A DNA stretch of 64,000 bases from Euglena gracilis. Its lineage: Eukaryota; Euglenida; Euglenophyceae; Euglenales. Position 1 is the first letter of the stretch, and the number at the start of each line of letters is the position of its first letter. The notes beneath the pieces are model-generated. The model had not been told where the DNA came from and did no database searches. It worked only from the letters and a program-made list of their open reading frames with translations. Positions 44,915 through 55,884 of this stretch are shown piece after piece. The stretch is taken from the NCBI GenBank assembly GCA_039621445.1, contig CP154954.1:72237082-72301081 (forward strand). The letters run 5' to 3'. A program made the translations under genes and the position numbers.

Positions 44915-45300
44915 CCCCAAATAATACCCTCCCAAATAATACCCCCCCCCCCTTGGGGTCCGACTTCGGCCGCCGAAATAATACCCCCGAAGGCCGAAGG
45001 CCCGGATTTTAACCTGAAAATGTAGGTAAAAATCACAATTTCTCACAACAAATTACAAAAAAAAATCAGTTTTTCTGGCTCATCTGACCTCCAAAGAATG
45101 GTAAATTTCACAAGAAAGTGCAAAAAATGACCCCAAAGGGGGGTTTTGGGTACTATTTTGGGTTTTACGGGACTTCGAAAAATTTCGAATATTTTTTGGA
45201 AAAATAATACCCCCCCCAAATGATACCCCCCCCCTCGGGCCGGGACTTCGGGCGAAAAAATAATACCCCGGGGGGTATTATTTGGGGGGGGGGTTACCAT
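44915..45300. repeat. 'AATAATACCCCCC' fold-back repeat, second copy
   Basis: Same words as 39655-40045 (CCGAAGGCCCGGATTTT, GTAGGTAAAAATCACAA), in opposite orientation. Confidence 0.7.
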
Positions 45301-46779
45301 TTTTTTAACCCTGAAATTTTTGAGATATTTGTGAAAAAAATGTGGTTTCCCTTCAAAAAATCATGTGTTTTGTGTTCATTTTTCAAAAAAAATTCAAAAA
45401 TTTCAACCAAATCCTCGTTTTCCCGAAATCGGTGAAAATCCTGTGGTGGGTGGGGGGGGTCGACCCACCTCCCCCCCACCTCCCGGGTGGGGGGGGGTCG
45501 ACCCCCCCCCACCAGGCCTTCCCGTTCTGCCCTGCCCCCTCCCCAAATAAAACCCGGGCCTTGTTTTTGGGTCCGTTGCTGGAAACCTCCAGGGGGTCTT
45601 GTTTTGGGGGGTGTCTTATTTTTGGATTTTTTCTTGACCAACCTGGGCCAGAAAAAGCATCATTTTTCAGCTTCCCTAAAGCACAAATTTTTTTCACACA
45701 CAAAGCATTTTTCTTCGGCGCTTTGCTCCATGTGTAATTTGTTCCATATTTACACGTACCATGACTTCTGGAACTGATAAATACAAAAAATTCGGAAGTT
45801 CATCATTTTTGTGTCTGAAATTGGGGTTTTTTGATAATTTTTCAGGGAATTTTCTCACCGTTCCCAGTGTTTTGCGCCGTCAGGAGGGGTCTTATTTGTG
45901 GGGGGGATCTGATTTTTGGACTTTTGCTTGATGAGCCCAGGGGGGATCTTATTTTTTTTGTTTTTTGGTGGGGGGTTTTACACTGCAAAGTCATTCCCCA
46001 GCCCAGTAAGAACTCGATGGTTCATCGGGTGGCCAAATCTTGGGGTGGTGACAGGAACAGAAACATTCCTATTTTTTTTGTACACGTTAACAAAGGATCG
46101 ACTGCATTCTGCCATTTGTTCCCTTGAAAGAGGGTGCAGCCCCGGCCAGCCAGCACCAAGCACCTCCTGCAACAATTCCCGACAAATCCTGACAAATCCC
46201 GTCAACACTGCAAAAATTCTTGGAAGAATAGATTGTGGGTGGACAAAAGGATGGACGAAATTGCCCAGAATTTGGTTATTAATGACTTTCCTGTTGTTTT
46301 TGTTTATGCTTTTTTTGTCACCAGAGGTTGTTTTGAGTTTGAACGCTCCCTCGCAGCTTTCTTTGTTATTGGGTTCAAAGCTTGTTGTCGGTGAGCGAAG
46401 TTTTTTATGGCTTAACAACAACCAAATGTCGTCAGACAGTCAACAAAAAGCAACAGAAAATAGTCAAGTTTTTCGATTTTTCCATACAGAATTCATTGAT
46501 TTAGAAATCAAAAGAGGGTCCTCTACAAGGGCAGGGTCCAAATAGAAGAGCCCCCCCCCCCCGACGGAGTGAGCGTCCACAACACAAGCACCCCTTTTTA
46601 AGGGAGAATCAATAGAACGGTTGGCACTTGGGAGACCCTGGCGAGTAACCCACCCCCTGATGGTAGAGCGAGTGCTCTTGTAGTGGACCGCTGCCTCCGG
46701 CGGCGTGGGTGCTCTGCTGATAGGGCCCCATTTTCCTAACATTGGCTGATTAATGTCCCGGTGGGCGAGGGCAGTGGGT

Positions 46780-47000
46780 CAGCGCCCTCCCCCAAATTGA
46801 AGCGCGGGTGCGCTTTTAGCAGACCGCGGCCTCTACCGGCGGCGGGGGGGGTGCGCTTCTGTTTGGGCCGTGCCTGTCTGGTTTCTGTTGACTTTCTGCA
46901 ACATGACCATCAAAATGTGGGGTGCGCTTGTCGTGGTCCGTCACCTCCAGCGGCGGGGGGGGTGCTGTTTTTTTTGGGCCCTGCGCTTGCGGCGGCCTGG
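46780..47000. repeat. 'GCGCTTGTAGCGGACC' repeat, copy 1
   Basis: Tandem ~120-bp units read GTGCGCTT.TAGC.GACCGC.GCCTC..CGGCGGGG and ATCAAAATG.GGG. A related copy is at 49400-49610 and an incomplete one at about 46560-46740. Confidence 0.75.
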
Positions 47001-47043
47001 GCTTCTTTTAGGGTGGGGGGGGTTTACAGCAGCAGCTCCCGGT

Positions 47044-47161
47044 CAGGCTGTTTTTTTAGTCGGGCACTGACCCCCACCCCGGGGGGGTGGGGTGCCTGCC
47101 TGGGCAGGCACTCCAAGGCACTCTTGATCCGACCCCCCCGGGGTTGGTAAAAAAACAGCGG
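47044..47161. mobile_element. Short hAT-like MITE with perfect 8-bp TSD
   Basis: CTCCCGGT flanks both sides (47036-47043, 47162-47169). The ends are CAGGCTGTTTTTTTAGTCGG and GGTTGGTAAAAAAACAGCGG. It is 118 bp and an internally deleted relative of 15012-15307. Confidence 0.88.
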
Positions 47162-47382
47162 CTCCCGGTGCCGCCCCCCCCCCCTTCCGCCAGCCCCCGC
47201 GTCCGCCGCGGACGCCGCTGTGCCTGGGCGCCCCGTCAGAGCGGGACCCCACTGCGCCACTGCTCCGTCCCATCTGGCCGCATTAGAGAGGCCCGTCCCC
47301 CCCATAACTGTCCCCCCTTTTTTTGTCGTCTCCCATCCCCCCGACCGTCAGCCACCGAGGCGCCGTTGACAAAGGCAGGTGT

Positions 47383-47385
47383 GTC

Positions 47386-47431
<46 letters not shown>

Positions 47432-47775
47432 TGTGTATGTGTGTGTGTTGTGTGTGTGTCTGTGTGTTGTGTGTGTGTCTGTACTTGGAGTGTGTGCTTA
47501 TGTGCGTTGTGTGTGTTGTGTGTGTTGTGTGTTGTGTGTTGTGTGTGTTGTGTGTGTTGTGTGTGTTGTGTGTGTGTGCTTGTGTGTGTTGTGTGTGTGT
47601 GTGTTGTGTGTGTGTGTTGTGTGTCTTGTGTGTGTGTGCTTGTGTGTGTGTTGTCTGTGTTGTGTGTTGTGTGTTGTGTGTTGTGTGTTGTGTGTTGTGT
47701 GTGTGTGTGTGTTGTGTGTTGTGTGTGTGTGTGTGTGTGTTGTTTGTTGTGTGTGTTGTATGTGTGCTGTGTGTT
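47383..47775. repeat. (GT)n / (GTGTT)n microsatellite
   Basis: GT tracts interspersed with TTGTGTG words. Long Cys/Val frames are artefacts. Confidence 0.95.
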
Positions 47776-48569
47776 TCGTAAATGTTCCTTCTTTTGGCAC
47801 ACAGCGCCAAATTTTATCTGGGAAGGTTGCCTGTTTCTATCATGACCCCCACCCCCGATCACAGGGCAAGAGGTTGGTGACCGCTGGATCCCAGTTGGGG
47901 ACGTAAAGGTCATCGCCGCATCTGGTCAATTGACGCCTCCCCGCCTAACTGTGTTATACCCCCCCCCCCGCTGTCGGCAAGGAGCAAGAAGTTCGTGATG
48001 TGGATACGGATCTCATTTGGGTAATTCTGGGGATCAACCTGTAAAAACACTCACCAACAATTACCAGGCAGAAATACCAACGCACTGGTCCCACAGTTTT
48101 TCTGACATTTTCTCATTTTATGGGGCATAGAGGCAGCATAGATTTTTGTACACGAACCTCTTTGGAGAACTCTCCTCGGCCTGTTGATTGCATCGTTGTT
48201 GATTCTCTCAAGAGTGGAAGGTGTCTTGCTGCTTTACTTGTGTTTTCCTGTCCACTATCTGCCTGACCAGTCCACCACATCCCCACCTGGCAACCACAGC
48301 TCTCATAGCTGAGGTTCTGCCCCGGATGCGCCTCTTCCCTCCTGCCTATGTCTTTCCCCACCCCTTGCCTCTTCACCTTTAACCCACAGAAGGAGGGTTG
48401 GGATGCCGCGCCACCCAACGACAACTCCCCAATACAGGATTGTACCCCCCTGTGTGCACTGTGGCTGTTTTTTTTTTGGTGCCTTTCATCCCTTCTTCTG
48501 GCCTGGCGCTGTTGTTCGCCCCTGGCCCTTTTTGTCTGTGTACGTGGAGGTGGCCGGAGCCCCCCCCCC

Positions 48570-48915
48570 CTATGTCCAACGACCCCCTATGTCCAACGAC
48601 CAACCGGGTTAGAGGACACCTTTTCGGAGGTTTTGGCAAGATTTTTGGCCTGGCACAAAGCCCGGGCTGAAATTTTTGAGCCCAACATCGGCCAAAGTTG
48701 ACCGACAAAATGTAATTTTAGAACGTATCATGCAAAAAAAAAATGGTAAAATTGCCCAAATTTTCAGGGCAAAGTGACAGAAGGAAAAAAATTGACTTTT
48801 TTTGGCAGGGGGTCCCAGGGACCCGCCAACTTTTTTTGACCCCTTTCCCAACTTTCCCAACGACCCCCCCCCCGCCCCCGTAGAAGGGCAGATGTTTCTG
48901 GTCGTTGGAAACAGA
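48570..48915. repeat. Diverged 'TATGTCCAACGACC' fold-back
   Basis: It begins CCCCTATGTCCAACGACC and ends in GGTCGTTGGAAACAG-type sequence. It is a decayed relative of 23345-23762. Confidence 0.65.
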
Positions 48916-49399
48916 AGGGTAATGTCTCCCTTGGGGAAGGGCACGCCAGAGTGAATTCTGTCCAATTTCACAGGTAAATGATTTTGCCTATGGTGGTGTT
49001 CGGGGCGACAAAACAAAAAACTGTTCAACATCTACACACGGGAAATACTCTCATCCAGGTTTCTTTCAAGGCAGGAGGGGGGCATTTTCGAAACCCCGAG
49101 GGGTGGTTTCGGGGTGGGTTAAGCTTTGGCACCCCCCCCCCCCGGAGCCAAAGGTGCCGAAGGTGTCTATTTCCTGGTGATTTGGTCCTGTGTGGAGAGG
49201 CCCCCAGCACAAGGCACCCTGGTTTTCAACAGAACCCACTCCCAACGAACTCCTTGGGTTGTGGGTGCATTTTTTTGCCCCTCCTTGTCACAAGGCGGGT
49301 CTCAGAATCGAACGGTGTGACGCAGCTGACCAAAGATGATTCCCAGACAGGGTGATGGGTTTAATTTGATGGAGGATTTTTTTACAGGAAAGGTCTAAA

Positions 49400-49632
49400 C
49401 CCCCCTCCCTGATAGAAGCGCGGGTGCGCTTATGGTGGATTGCTGCCTCCGACGGCGGGGGTGCACTTCTATTTGGACCCTACCTGCGCGATTTTTGTTG
49501 ATTTCCTTTAAAAATCCCATCAAAATGGGGGGTTCGCTTGTAGCGGACCGCCGCCTCTGACGGCGGGGGGTGCGCTTTTATTTGGACCCTGCGCTTGTAG
49601 CGGCCCCGCGGGGGGGGGGGGGGGGGGGGGGG
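49400..49632. repeat. 'GCGCTTGTAGCGGACC' repeat, copy 2
   Basis: Two units similar to 46780-47000, ending in a run of about 25 G. Confidence 0.75.
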
Positions 49633-49684
49633 CGGGTTCAGGGGTTTAGGTGGTGGGTGAAGTTGGAAGAAGCCACATCCAACA

Positions 49685-50101
49685 ATGGAAATACCCCTGT
49701 CCTATTTCATCCGCAATGACAATGTCCCAGCCCTTTTTGTGGCTACAATTGAAGACCCTTTGGGCTCGACATGGATGTTGTTGTCCTGTGTCTCACAGGA
49801 GTCAACCATTTTGTTTCCATTTAATTCCATCTGCCCACCCCTCTTACCCAATGAAGGACTCTCCTCAATCCTACAACTCCCTTCATCTGAGCATGCTTCC
49901 GAGCTTCTGATTGTCACCCCCCCCCAGGAAACTGCTTGCCCGAACTTGAAAGATCCAACCGGAGAAATTTTCAGTGGCAGCCGGCCTAGTGACAATCTGG
50001 GGGAGGGTGCTGAGTGTGTTCTAATAAAGTGCATATTAGCATTGGCATACACAGATGCCCAAGGCCAAATTTTGTCTAAGCATCTGGAAAGCTGGTGCTA
50101 A
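49685..50101 (+). CDS. Unidentified 138-codon open frame
   Basis: An uninterrupted frame from ATG to TAA begins MEIPLSYFIRNDNVPALFVA and includes a mid-portion HASELLIVTPPQETACPNLK. It has balanced composition and no low complexity, unlike most open frames here. There is no repeat homology within the window and no recognisable domain. No promoter or polyadenylation signal was identified, and GC3 bias is weak compared with gene A and B exons. It could be a single-exon gene, an exon or chance. Confidence 0.3.
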   Translation: MEIPLSYFIRNDNVPALFVATIEDPLGSTWMLLSCVSQESTILFPFNSICPPLLPNEGLSSILQLPSSEHASELLIVTPPQETACPNLKDPTGEIFSGSRPSDNLGEGAECVLIKCILALAYTDAQGQILSKHLESWC

Positions 50102-52081
50102 GGGGTCTGTAGACATTTTCCTTGTGAATCCCTCCAATAACTTTTTCCGGATTTCCCCCCCCCCGAGGCCTCCGAAATATTTCGGAGATTTGTTTTTGAG
50201 ATATCCTGTGCTTTTGCCAGAGACCGCCAATCCCCCTCCTGGTTTGATTTCTTACCATCGAGTTTTTGCCCCAATTTCCCTCCCCCCATAGCCCCAAATA
50301 CGAATTGATTCCCTCCCCCCATAGCCCCAAATTAACATTGCCTTTGTTTATTTCCTGCTGGAGGGACCCAAATTGTTTCACCCCCCCAAACCCTAGATCC
50401 ACCCACCCACTCTTGATCGCAATGGGCAAGGCTGTTCACACAGCATCATTTTTGTATTGCCCAGCCACAGTTGAGCTATAGTGAGTGCTTGCGGTCAGGG
50501 GAGGGGGGCAAAACACATGGTGGTGCTGGGGTCTGGTCGGTCCCCTGCCCCAGAAGCTTTCCAGAAGCCATACAGGTCGCTGAGCGCACAGGTGTTAACT
50601 TTGCTGTACAACCACTCACTCACCTGCGGCCAACGACCCCCCTCCCCCAGGAAGGTCGCCTCCTGGCCTCGTAGGGAATTGGCCTCCCAATTAGGGTTTG
50701 GTGTGCAGTGCTGCACCTCTCGCGCCTTTTTTTTTATTGAACTCCTGAACCCTCAGCCAGTCATTTCAGAAAATCCAAGAACAAGACATCAACTTAGGAC
50801 AGCAGCAAATGCGCCGCCCCTCGCCAGGGTGGTGAGAAAGTGGCGTGCATTTTGGTGCTCCCCGTCAGCAAACATCATCCCCAAACGTGTCGGACTCCCA
50901 ACAAGGATCTGTGCTCCTTCTGCCCCCCCCCCCTCGCCCACGTGCATCAGCTGTCAGAGCTTTCCCATCTGGCTCAGCCTCGTTCCCTCACTCCCCACTT
51001 TCATCCGCACTCGCTCATCTCCCCAGAGTGGTCTTTGATCAGACAGGGGGGGGCAGCCAGCTGGCACTTTTTTTTTCCAGCCAGCACCTCCCAGCTGGGC
51101 TGCGGACCCCCCCCCCCCGGGTCCGCTGGAGTGAATTCGGGCCAGCCCAGTGAAGCCAGGCCGGACTTTTTCCAGCCCGGAAGTTTTAGAAGTTTTCGGC
51201 GCAAAGCGGCGAAAATTTCGGAAAGACCAAAAATGGCATTTTGGGGGGGGGATTTCAACTCCGATTTTTGGCTGAAAAAAAAATCAGCCAACCCGCCAAC
51301 CAGCTGGTTTGGCTGCCAAACCAGCTGGATTTGGGCTTTTTCGGGCTGTTTTCGGGTACCTTCTGGGTTTAGCTCCCGGCCGGCCGGACCCCCTGCCCCA
51401 GGTCGACATGCGGAAAAGAATTCCCCCTTCAGAAAATAAATTCCGCACAGGGGAGTTGAGACCTGCAATTGTCCTGCAGTTTTTGTGGGTTTTTTTTGAC
51501 GTCCTCCGGTATCCATTCCCTGCCATCCATGGCATCCTCGGACCATCGTGTGTCACCTGAAACATCAAACAAAACCCCCTTTTGAACCTTTGATAGTTTT
51601 TAACCCCGTTGAGCCCCAGACCAACTGCTGCCCAGCCCTTAGGCAACTAAGGGCCGTCCTCAAGGGGCGGTACCAGCCCCCCCCTCCCCGACCACTCCTG
51701 TACACCGACACCCCCCAGTCAGGGGTTGCAGTTCAGGGGGGTGCATATGACTCCCCCCCCTGGCCGGGGGTTGTTGGAACCCGGTCGGTGGGCCACGGGC
51801 GGATGGGTAGAGAAGGACTCCTGCCCATGTCGGGCCACCCTGCGCCGCCCCCACCTCCGTTCAGCCCATGACCTGTTCGCTCCGAACCCCCCGTCTTTGG
51901 TCAGCTCCTTCAAGCCCAAAGCGGTTCTGGCCCAACGCTTTCCCTGCGGACCGACATTGACCACCCCCCCAACAGAATCCCCACGGCGTTTCTGCGACTT
52001 ACTCTCTGACTTACTGGTGAGTTGCTTTCTAGGTCAATTCCGGTTTGGTCTCTTTCTGTTTTATTTCTCTTCTGGGACAGT

Positions 52082-52166
52082 CCACGAGGTCTCTGGGGAC
52101 GTTGTCCCCCGGGACTTGCACTCGCTGATTTGTCACGTGACAACTTCGGGGGAGGACTCCGCCTGA
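52082..52166 (+). CDS. Weak candidate exon upstream of gene B
   Basis: After TCTGGGACAG the frame reads HEVSGDVVPRDLHSLICHVT then TSGEDSA and a stop, with high GC3. A plausible acceptor and coding-like composition are the only support. It could be a last exon of an unseen gene. Confidence 0.25.
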
Positions 52167-52551
52167 GGGCAGAGAGCTTTCCCCCGTGTTATCCTCCCTC
52201 CTTACTCAGTTTGTGTTGTCCCGTACTGTGTTGCTGCATCGTGGATGGCGCTTTGATGCAGGGTGCAACTGGGCACGTTTTCTGTTGAGGCACATTTGGG
52301 GACGGTGACGCTCCATTTTTGTCATTGCTCGAAGTGCAGGGATCAGCGTGCACGTCCCCCAAGGCGCTTGGCCAAATGGTGAATCCAATGTGCCCCCCCT
52401 CCCTCGGGGGAGTTTTCAACCAACAGGCCAGCCACTTTAGACCCAGTACACGCCCAGGGAATAAAAAGAACTTCCCAGGAGGCAAAGCTTTTGTTTGCGA
52501 AAGGGATTTCTTTTCAGGGGTTTTCTGTTTTTTCAGCTTGTATCTTCCAAG

Positions 52552-52614
52552 ATGAGAGCTCTCCAACTCTTCGTGTTGGTGTTCTGTTCTATCGTTGTCT
52601 GGGGAGCAGGCTCC
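52552..52614 (+). CDS. Gene B exon 1, signal peptide
   Basis: ATG at 52552 opens MRALQLFVLVFCSIVVWGAG then S: one Arg, a 13-residue hydrophobic core and a small-residue cleavage region, typical of a secretory signal. The last bases CAGGCTCC (52607-52614) are matched 7/8 by CCGGCTCC just before exon 2, and the join gives WGAGSNLPGQ. This is how PstS-type binding proteins start after the signal (GAGS..P). The pyrimidine-rich 5' flank (52500-52540) may hold the leader. Confidence 0.6.
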
Positions 52615-53464
52615 TTCTTGCATCAACGCCTGCGCACAGACAATCTATCAACTTCGGAGCCGCTGTCACTCTCTCCATTCTGTGTGATTTAGCTCTACCA
52701 CGCCAATTTTCAACGTGGTTGGGTGCTGCCACCCCTCCCCCTGTAGCTTTAATTGGGTCTCAATTTTCAAGGGCAAATCAGTTTAAACATTTTCACTTTC
52801 ATTCGGTTGTGGTTTCAATTGTCAAATAATGGCGGGGCCACTGGGGGAGAAACAAAAATCAGCGAACCCAAACAAACAAATAGTTGAAAACACAATCCTG
52901 CAAACAAAAAATGACCAAATGCAAACGAGCACCTGCCATCACCAGATCTGCAACTCCATCACCAGATCATCACAGATCATCACCTGATCATGCAAGACAG
53001 AGTTGGGCGACGAATTCCCAGGAGGCCTTGCGATGGAACTCCCAGCATGACAACCCATTGCCTAAAGCTAAAGCTTGAACAGATATGTGTGTACCCATAC
53101 AATGAATCAGCACTGCCCTCTCCCTGGGGCGACTGGTTTTTTGAAGTGAGTGAAATTTTTGGCCATGTTTTTTTCACGTTTGTGGTCAATTTTTTCTTGG
53201 TTTCCAGAGTGGCCTCACCAGGATTCCACCAAAGGTCAAAATTTTCCTTCTTCTGTGCCGCACCAAAAATATTTTGGCGTCCCCCCCCAAGTGCCCAAAA
53301 TCGCGTTCTCATGTTCTCAGCCAGCGTTTGGGCTCGGGGATTTTTGGCCCGGCGCCGTGCCAAACATCAGTCACCCAGACGGATAGTGGGGGGGGAGGTG
53401 GCTAGGATGGGGATCCTGCTCGAGACCAGCCTGGCTGCGAGACACACTGGTCGGGGCCGGCTCC

Positions 53465-53557
53465 AACCTGCCCGGCCAGGTGCTCGCCGACGCGCAGTTC
53501 GCCTACCGCTTCGTCAAGCCCAGCGTGGACCTCCAGTTCTACGGCAGCGAGTCCCGG
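53465..53557 (+). CDS. Gene B exon 2, PBP domain start
   Basis: The frame reads NLPGQVLADAQFAYRFVKPS then VDLQFYGSESR. The order GAGS..P......W/F.Y....P.V.LQ.....S..G is that of PBP_like_2 (PstS-type phosphate-binding) domains: first strand, first helix and the anion-binding Ser/Gly loop. The donor is GC (53558). GGCAGGC at 53557-53563 is repeated at the end of the intron. The domain would lie outside the cell or in a vesicle lumen. Confidence 0.65.
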
Positions 53558-54158
53558 GCAGGCCTCGCTCTCGTTTCCTTCAGACCACGCCCATCTGGCC
53601 TGTTCGTTGCGATGGCGGAGACATGCTCAATGGAATGTCACAAATGGCATTTCAAAAAGTCATAAACAGATATAATGCAAAAGCCAATACAAAAATAAGC
53701 CGCAGCGCATTGCACTCAATAAGAAAAAGGATTCAAAATGTCGTTTGGAATCAATAATCATGAAACATTTGTAAATGATCCATGAACTGTTCGTCAATAG
53801 ATTAAATCAAATGAAATCAAAAGTCAACTGAAAGGTGATGATCAGTTACATCAATTTCAGAAATGAAATGTTCCCAGAATTGCAAGATCATGTAATTTTG
53901 TGTTAGTTATGTATTTGTTTAATTTTAAAGTTTTGATTTTTTTGTAATTTTTGTGCCACAAAATTGCCAAAAATTGTCCTTGTGCATTTCCCCCCTGTTT
54001 TTGTTTGTGTTTTTGTGGGTTTTTTTTTTTGCACTTTGTGTCGCTTTTATTTGCCTGCCCATGTCCGTTTATCCCCCTTCCCCACAGAAGCTCCCTAGGT
54101 ACATTGTTATCACGTTGGTTAGAATTTCCTCTCCCCCCAACAGCGCGCCTGGCTCCAG

Positions 54159-54249
54159 GCAGGCATCTGCCGCCTGGAGTCTTTCGACCAGGAATGTGAC
54201 CCATCCGACACCCGCGCCCCACCCGCCCTGGACTTCGCCGCCTCAATCG
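54159..54249 (+). CDS. Gene B exon 3, PBP domain
   Basis: After GGCTCCAG the frame reads AGICRLESFDQECDPSDTRA then PPALDFAASI. Joined to exon 2 it gives SRAGICRL, the S.AGI.RI loop of PstS-like proteins, and VDFA.S is the second hallmark strand. The open frame continues to TAG at 54321, but homology stops near DFAAS. GC-AG splicing with a 7-bp repeated GGCAGGC is evident at its left end. The right border is approximate. Confidence 0.65.
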
Positions 54250-55063
54250 GGACCCCCTTTTCTGGCTTTCCCAACGCTCACACCATCCATCTGCCAGAAT
54301 GGGAACGCCGCCAAAAAATATAGTCTGGACACCCGGGGGTCAAGCCAGCCAGCTTTAGGAGGTGTGCTTTGTAATGGGGTCATTGTCTGGTTTCCCCCTG
54401 AAGGTTTCAAGACATGTCTCGGAACAGCTGAGCAACATTTCTGTCAGAAAACGCATCACACTTGGAAAAATACAATTTGACACCGGGGTTTTCCCAAAAA
54501 TTTTCTGATCAGTGGGGAAGGGGTGGGTGGGCGGGTGGGTCCTAACCACCTAACAGCCTAACCTCCCCCTGGGGTGGGGGTCAGGCTGAATAGCCCCCTT
54601 CGAGGTACTATCAACAGCACCTCCGGGAGGTCTATTTCCAGCTAAAGCACCAAAAAACATTTCGATCCCAGAATTCACCCCCTTGGAAGTGCCCCACCCC
54701 CAGCGTCTGTCAGATTGAACGATCATTTGTGCAGACCCGTTAGCGATTGTGTGTGCCCTCAGCACCACACCAGGTGGATATCTGCCAGTCACTGCAGGCG
54801 TGCCAACCTCTGATGATGTATCTTCCATTTTTTTTTTCAATGTTCCCATTCTTACATCCAACAGTTTCCCCCAATCGAAAGTTCTCCTCTTTCAGCCCTC
54901 AGCCGAAGCCGAAAATCGTCTTACAACAAGGGACCCCAAAGCAACCCCTGAACATCGTGAAAGGATGGTAATTGAAAGATTATAGCTGTTCCCGGGGGTC
55001 ACAGCCACTCACCGGTTGGACAAACTGCCCTTCAAACAACGCCGGGGAGCCCGCCCCTGACAG

Positions 55064-55128
55064 TCATCCTCAACCAGTCGGACTACGCAGACTACTCCGA
55101 CATCCAGATGTACCCGGTGCTGTCCAGG
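55064..55128 (+). CDS. Gene B exon 4, PBP domain
   Basis: It follows CCCCTGACAG and reads VILNQSDYADYSDIQMYPVL then SR. This matches the segment after VDFAGSD in PstS-type domains (....DY...P.LQ.YPVLA), leading to G/A-IVPVYNL in the next exon. The intron that follows begins CAGCTG and contains the second TIR element (55885-58951). Confidence 0.6.
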
Positions 55129-55884
55129 CAGCTGTATCACAGTCAACCCCCCCCACCTCTCTTAGTGTTCAGGTTAAAGGGTGGAACTCCCCCCCCAAGG
55201 TCACACAGGCATTCCTGGCAAGTTGAAAATTTTCTCTCCTGCTGGTTTTAGGGGATATTTGGCCTAATTCTCTTAAGTGTCTTTATGCACGTTTTTGGTC
55301 ACTGTTAAAGCATTCAGTCGTGCCATTTGGGTGGTCTCCAAGGAAACCCGTTGCAGGAAAATCCGTTGCGGTGGGTCCTCTCTGTCCCTCCTTTTTGCCC
55401 ACCTTGGACTTGGAATGGGGTCGAGTTTGACCATACCCCCCCCACCCCCGGGAAGTTGCCCCTCCGGCAAGTTGGAATCCAACATGCCTGTACGTCCCAA
55501 CCTGGTCAGATCGACAGTTGGTCTGCCCTCTGAATCAGCGCAGTCTTATGGTGAGGATTTTTTTTTTTTGAACAAAGAACCCTTTGGGGACTTTCTTGGG
55601 CCTTGGGGCCAGTTTCCGCTCCGGAGTCGAATGATCCAAAAATAACATGTGCATTTTTTTCGAAAATCTTGATGTTTGTGTGTGTTTTTGTTTTATGCGG
55701 CTTTTCGGCCTGGGGGATTTTTTTTTTAATTTTAATCGCTTTGCCATTTTTGGGGAGTCAGCCACCCCACATCCTGCCTGGGAAGTTGGTCTCCAGGCCC
55801 GTTCTTGCCAACCTGGCAGCGTGGGGGAGGTGAAAACGGTGCTGGCTTTCGGGCTGCTTGTAATTTTTCTCCATGTTGGAGCTT

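Noticed and set aside
46134-46394. 86-codon frame and opposite 147-codon frame as genes
   Set aside because: No domain, weak codon bias, and both strands equally open.
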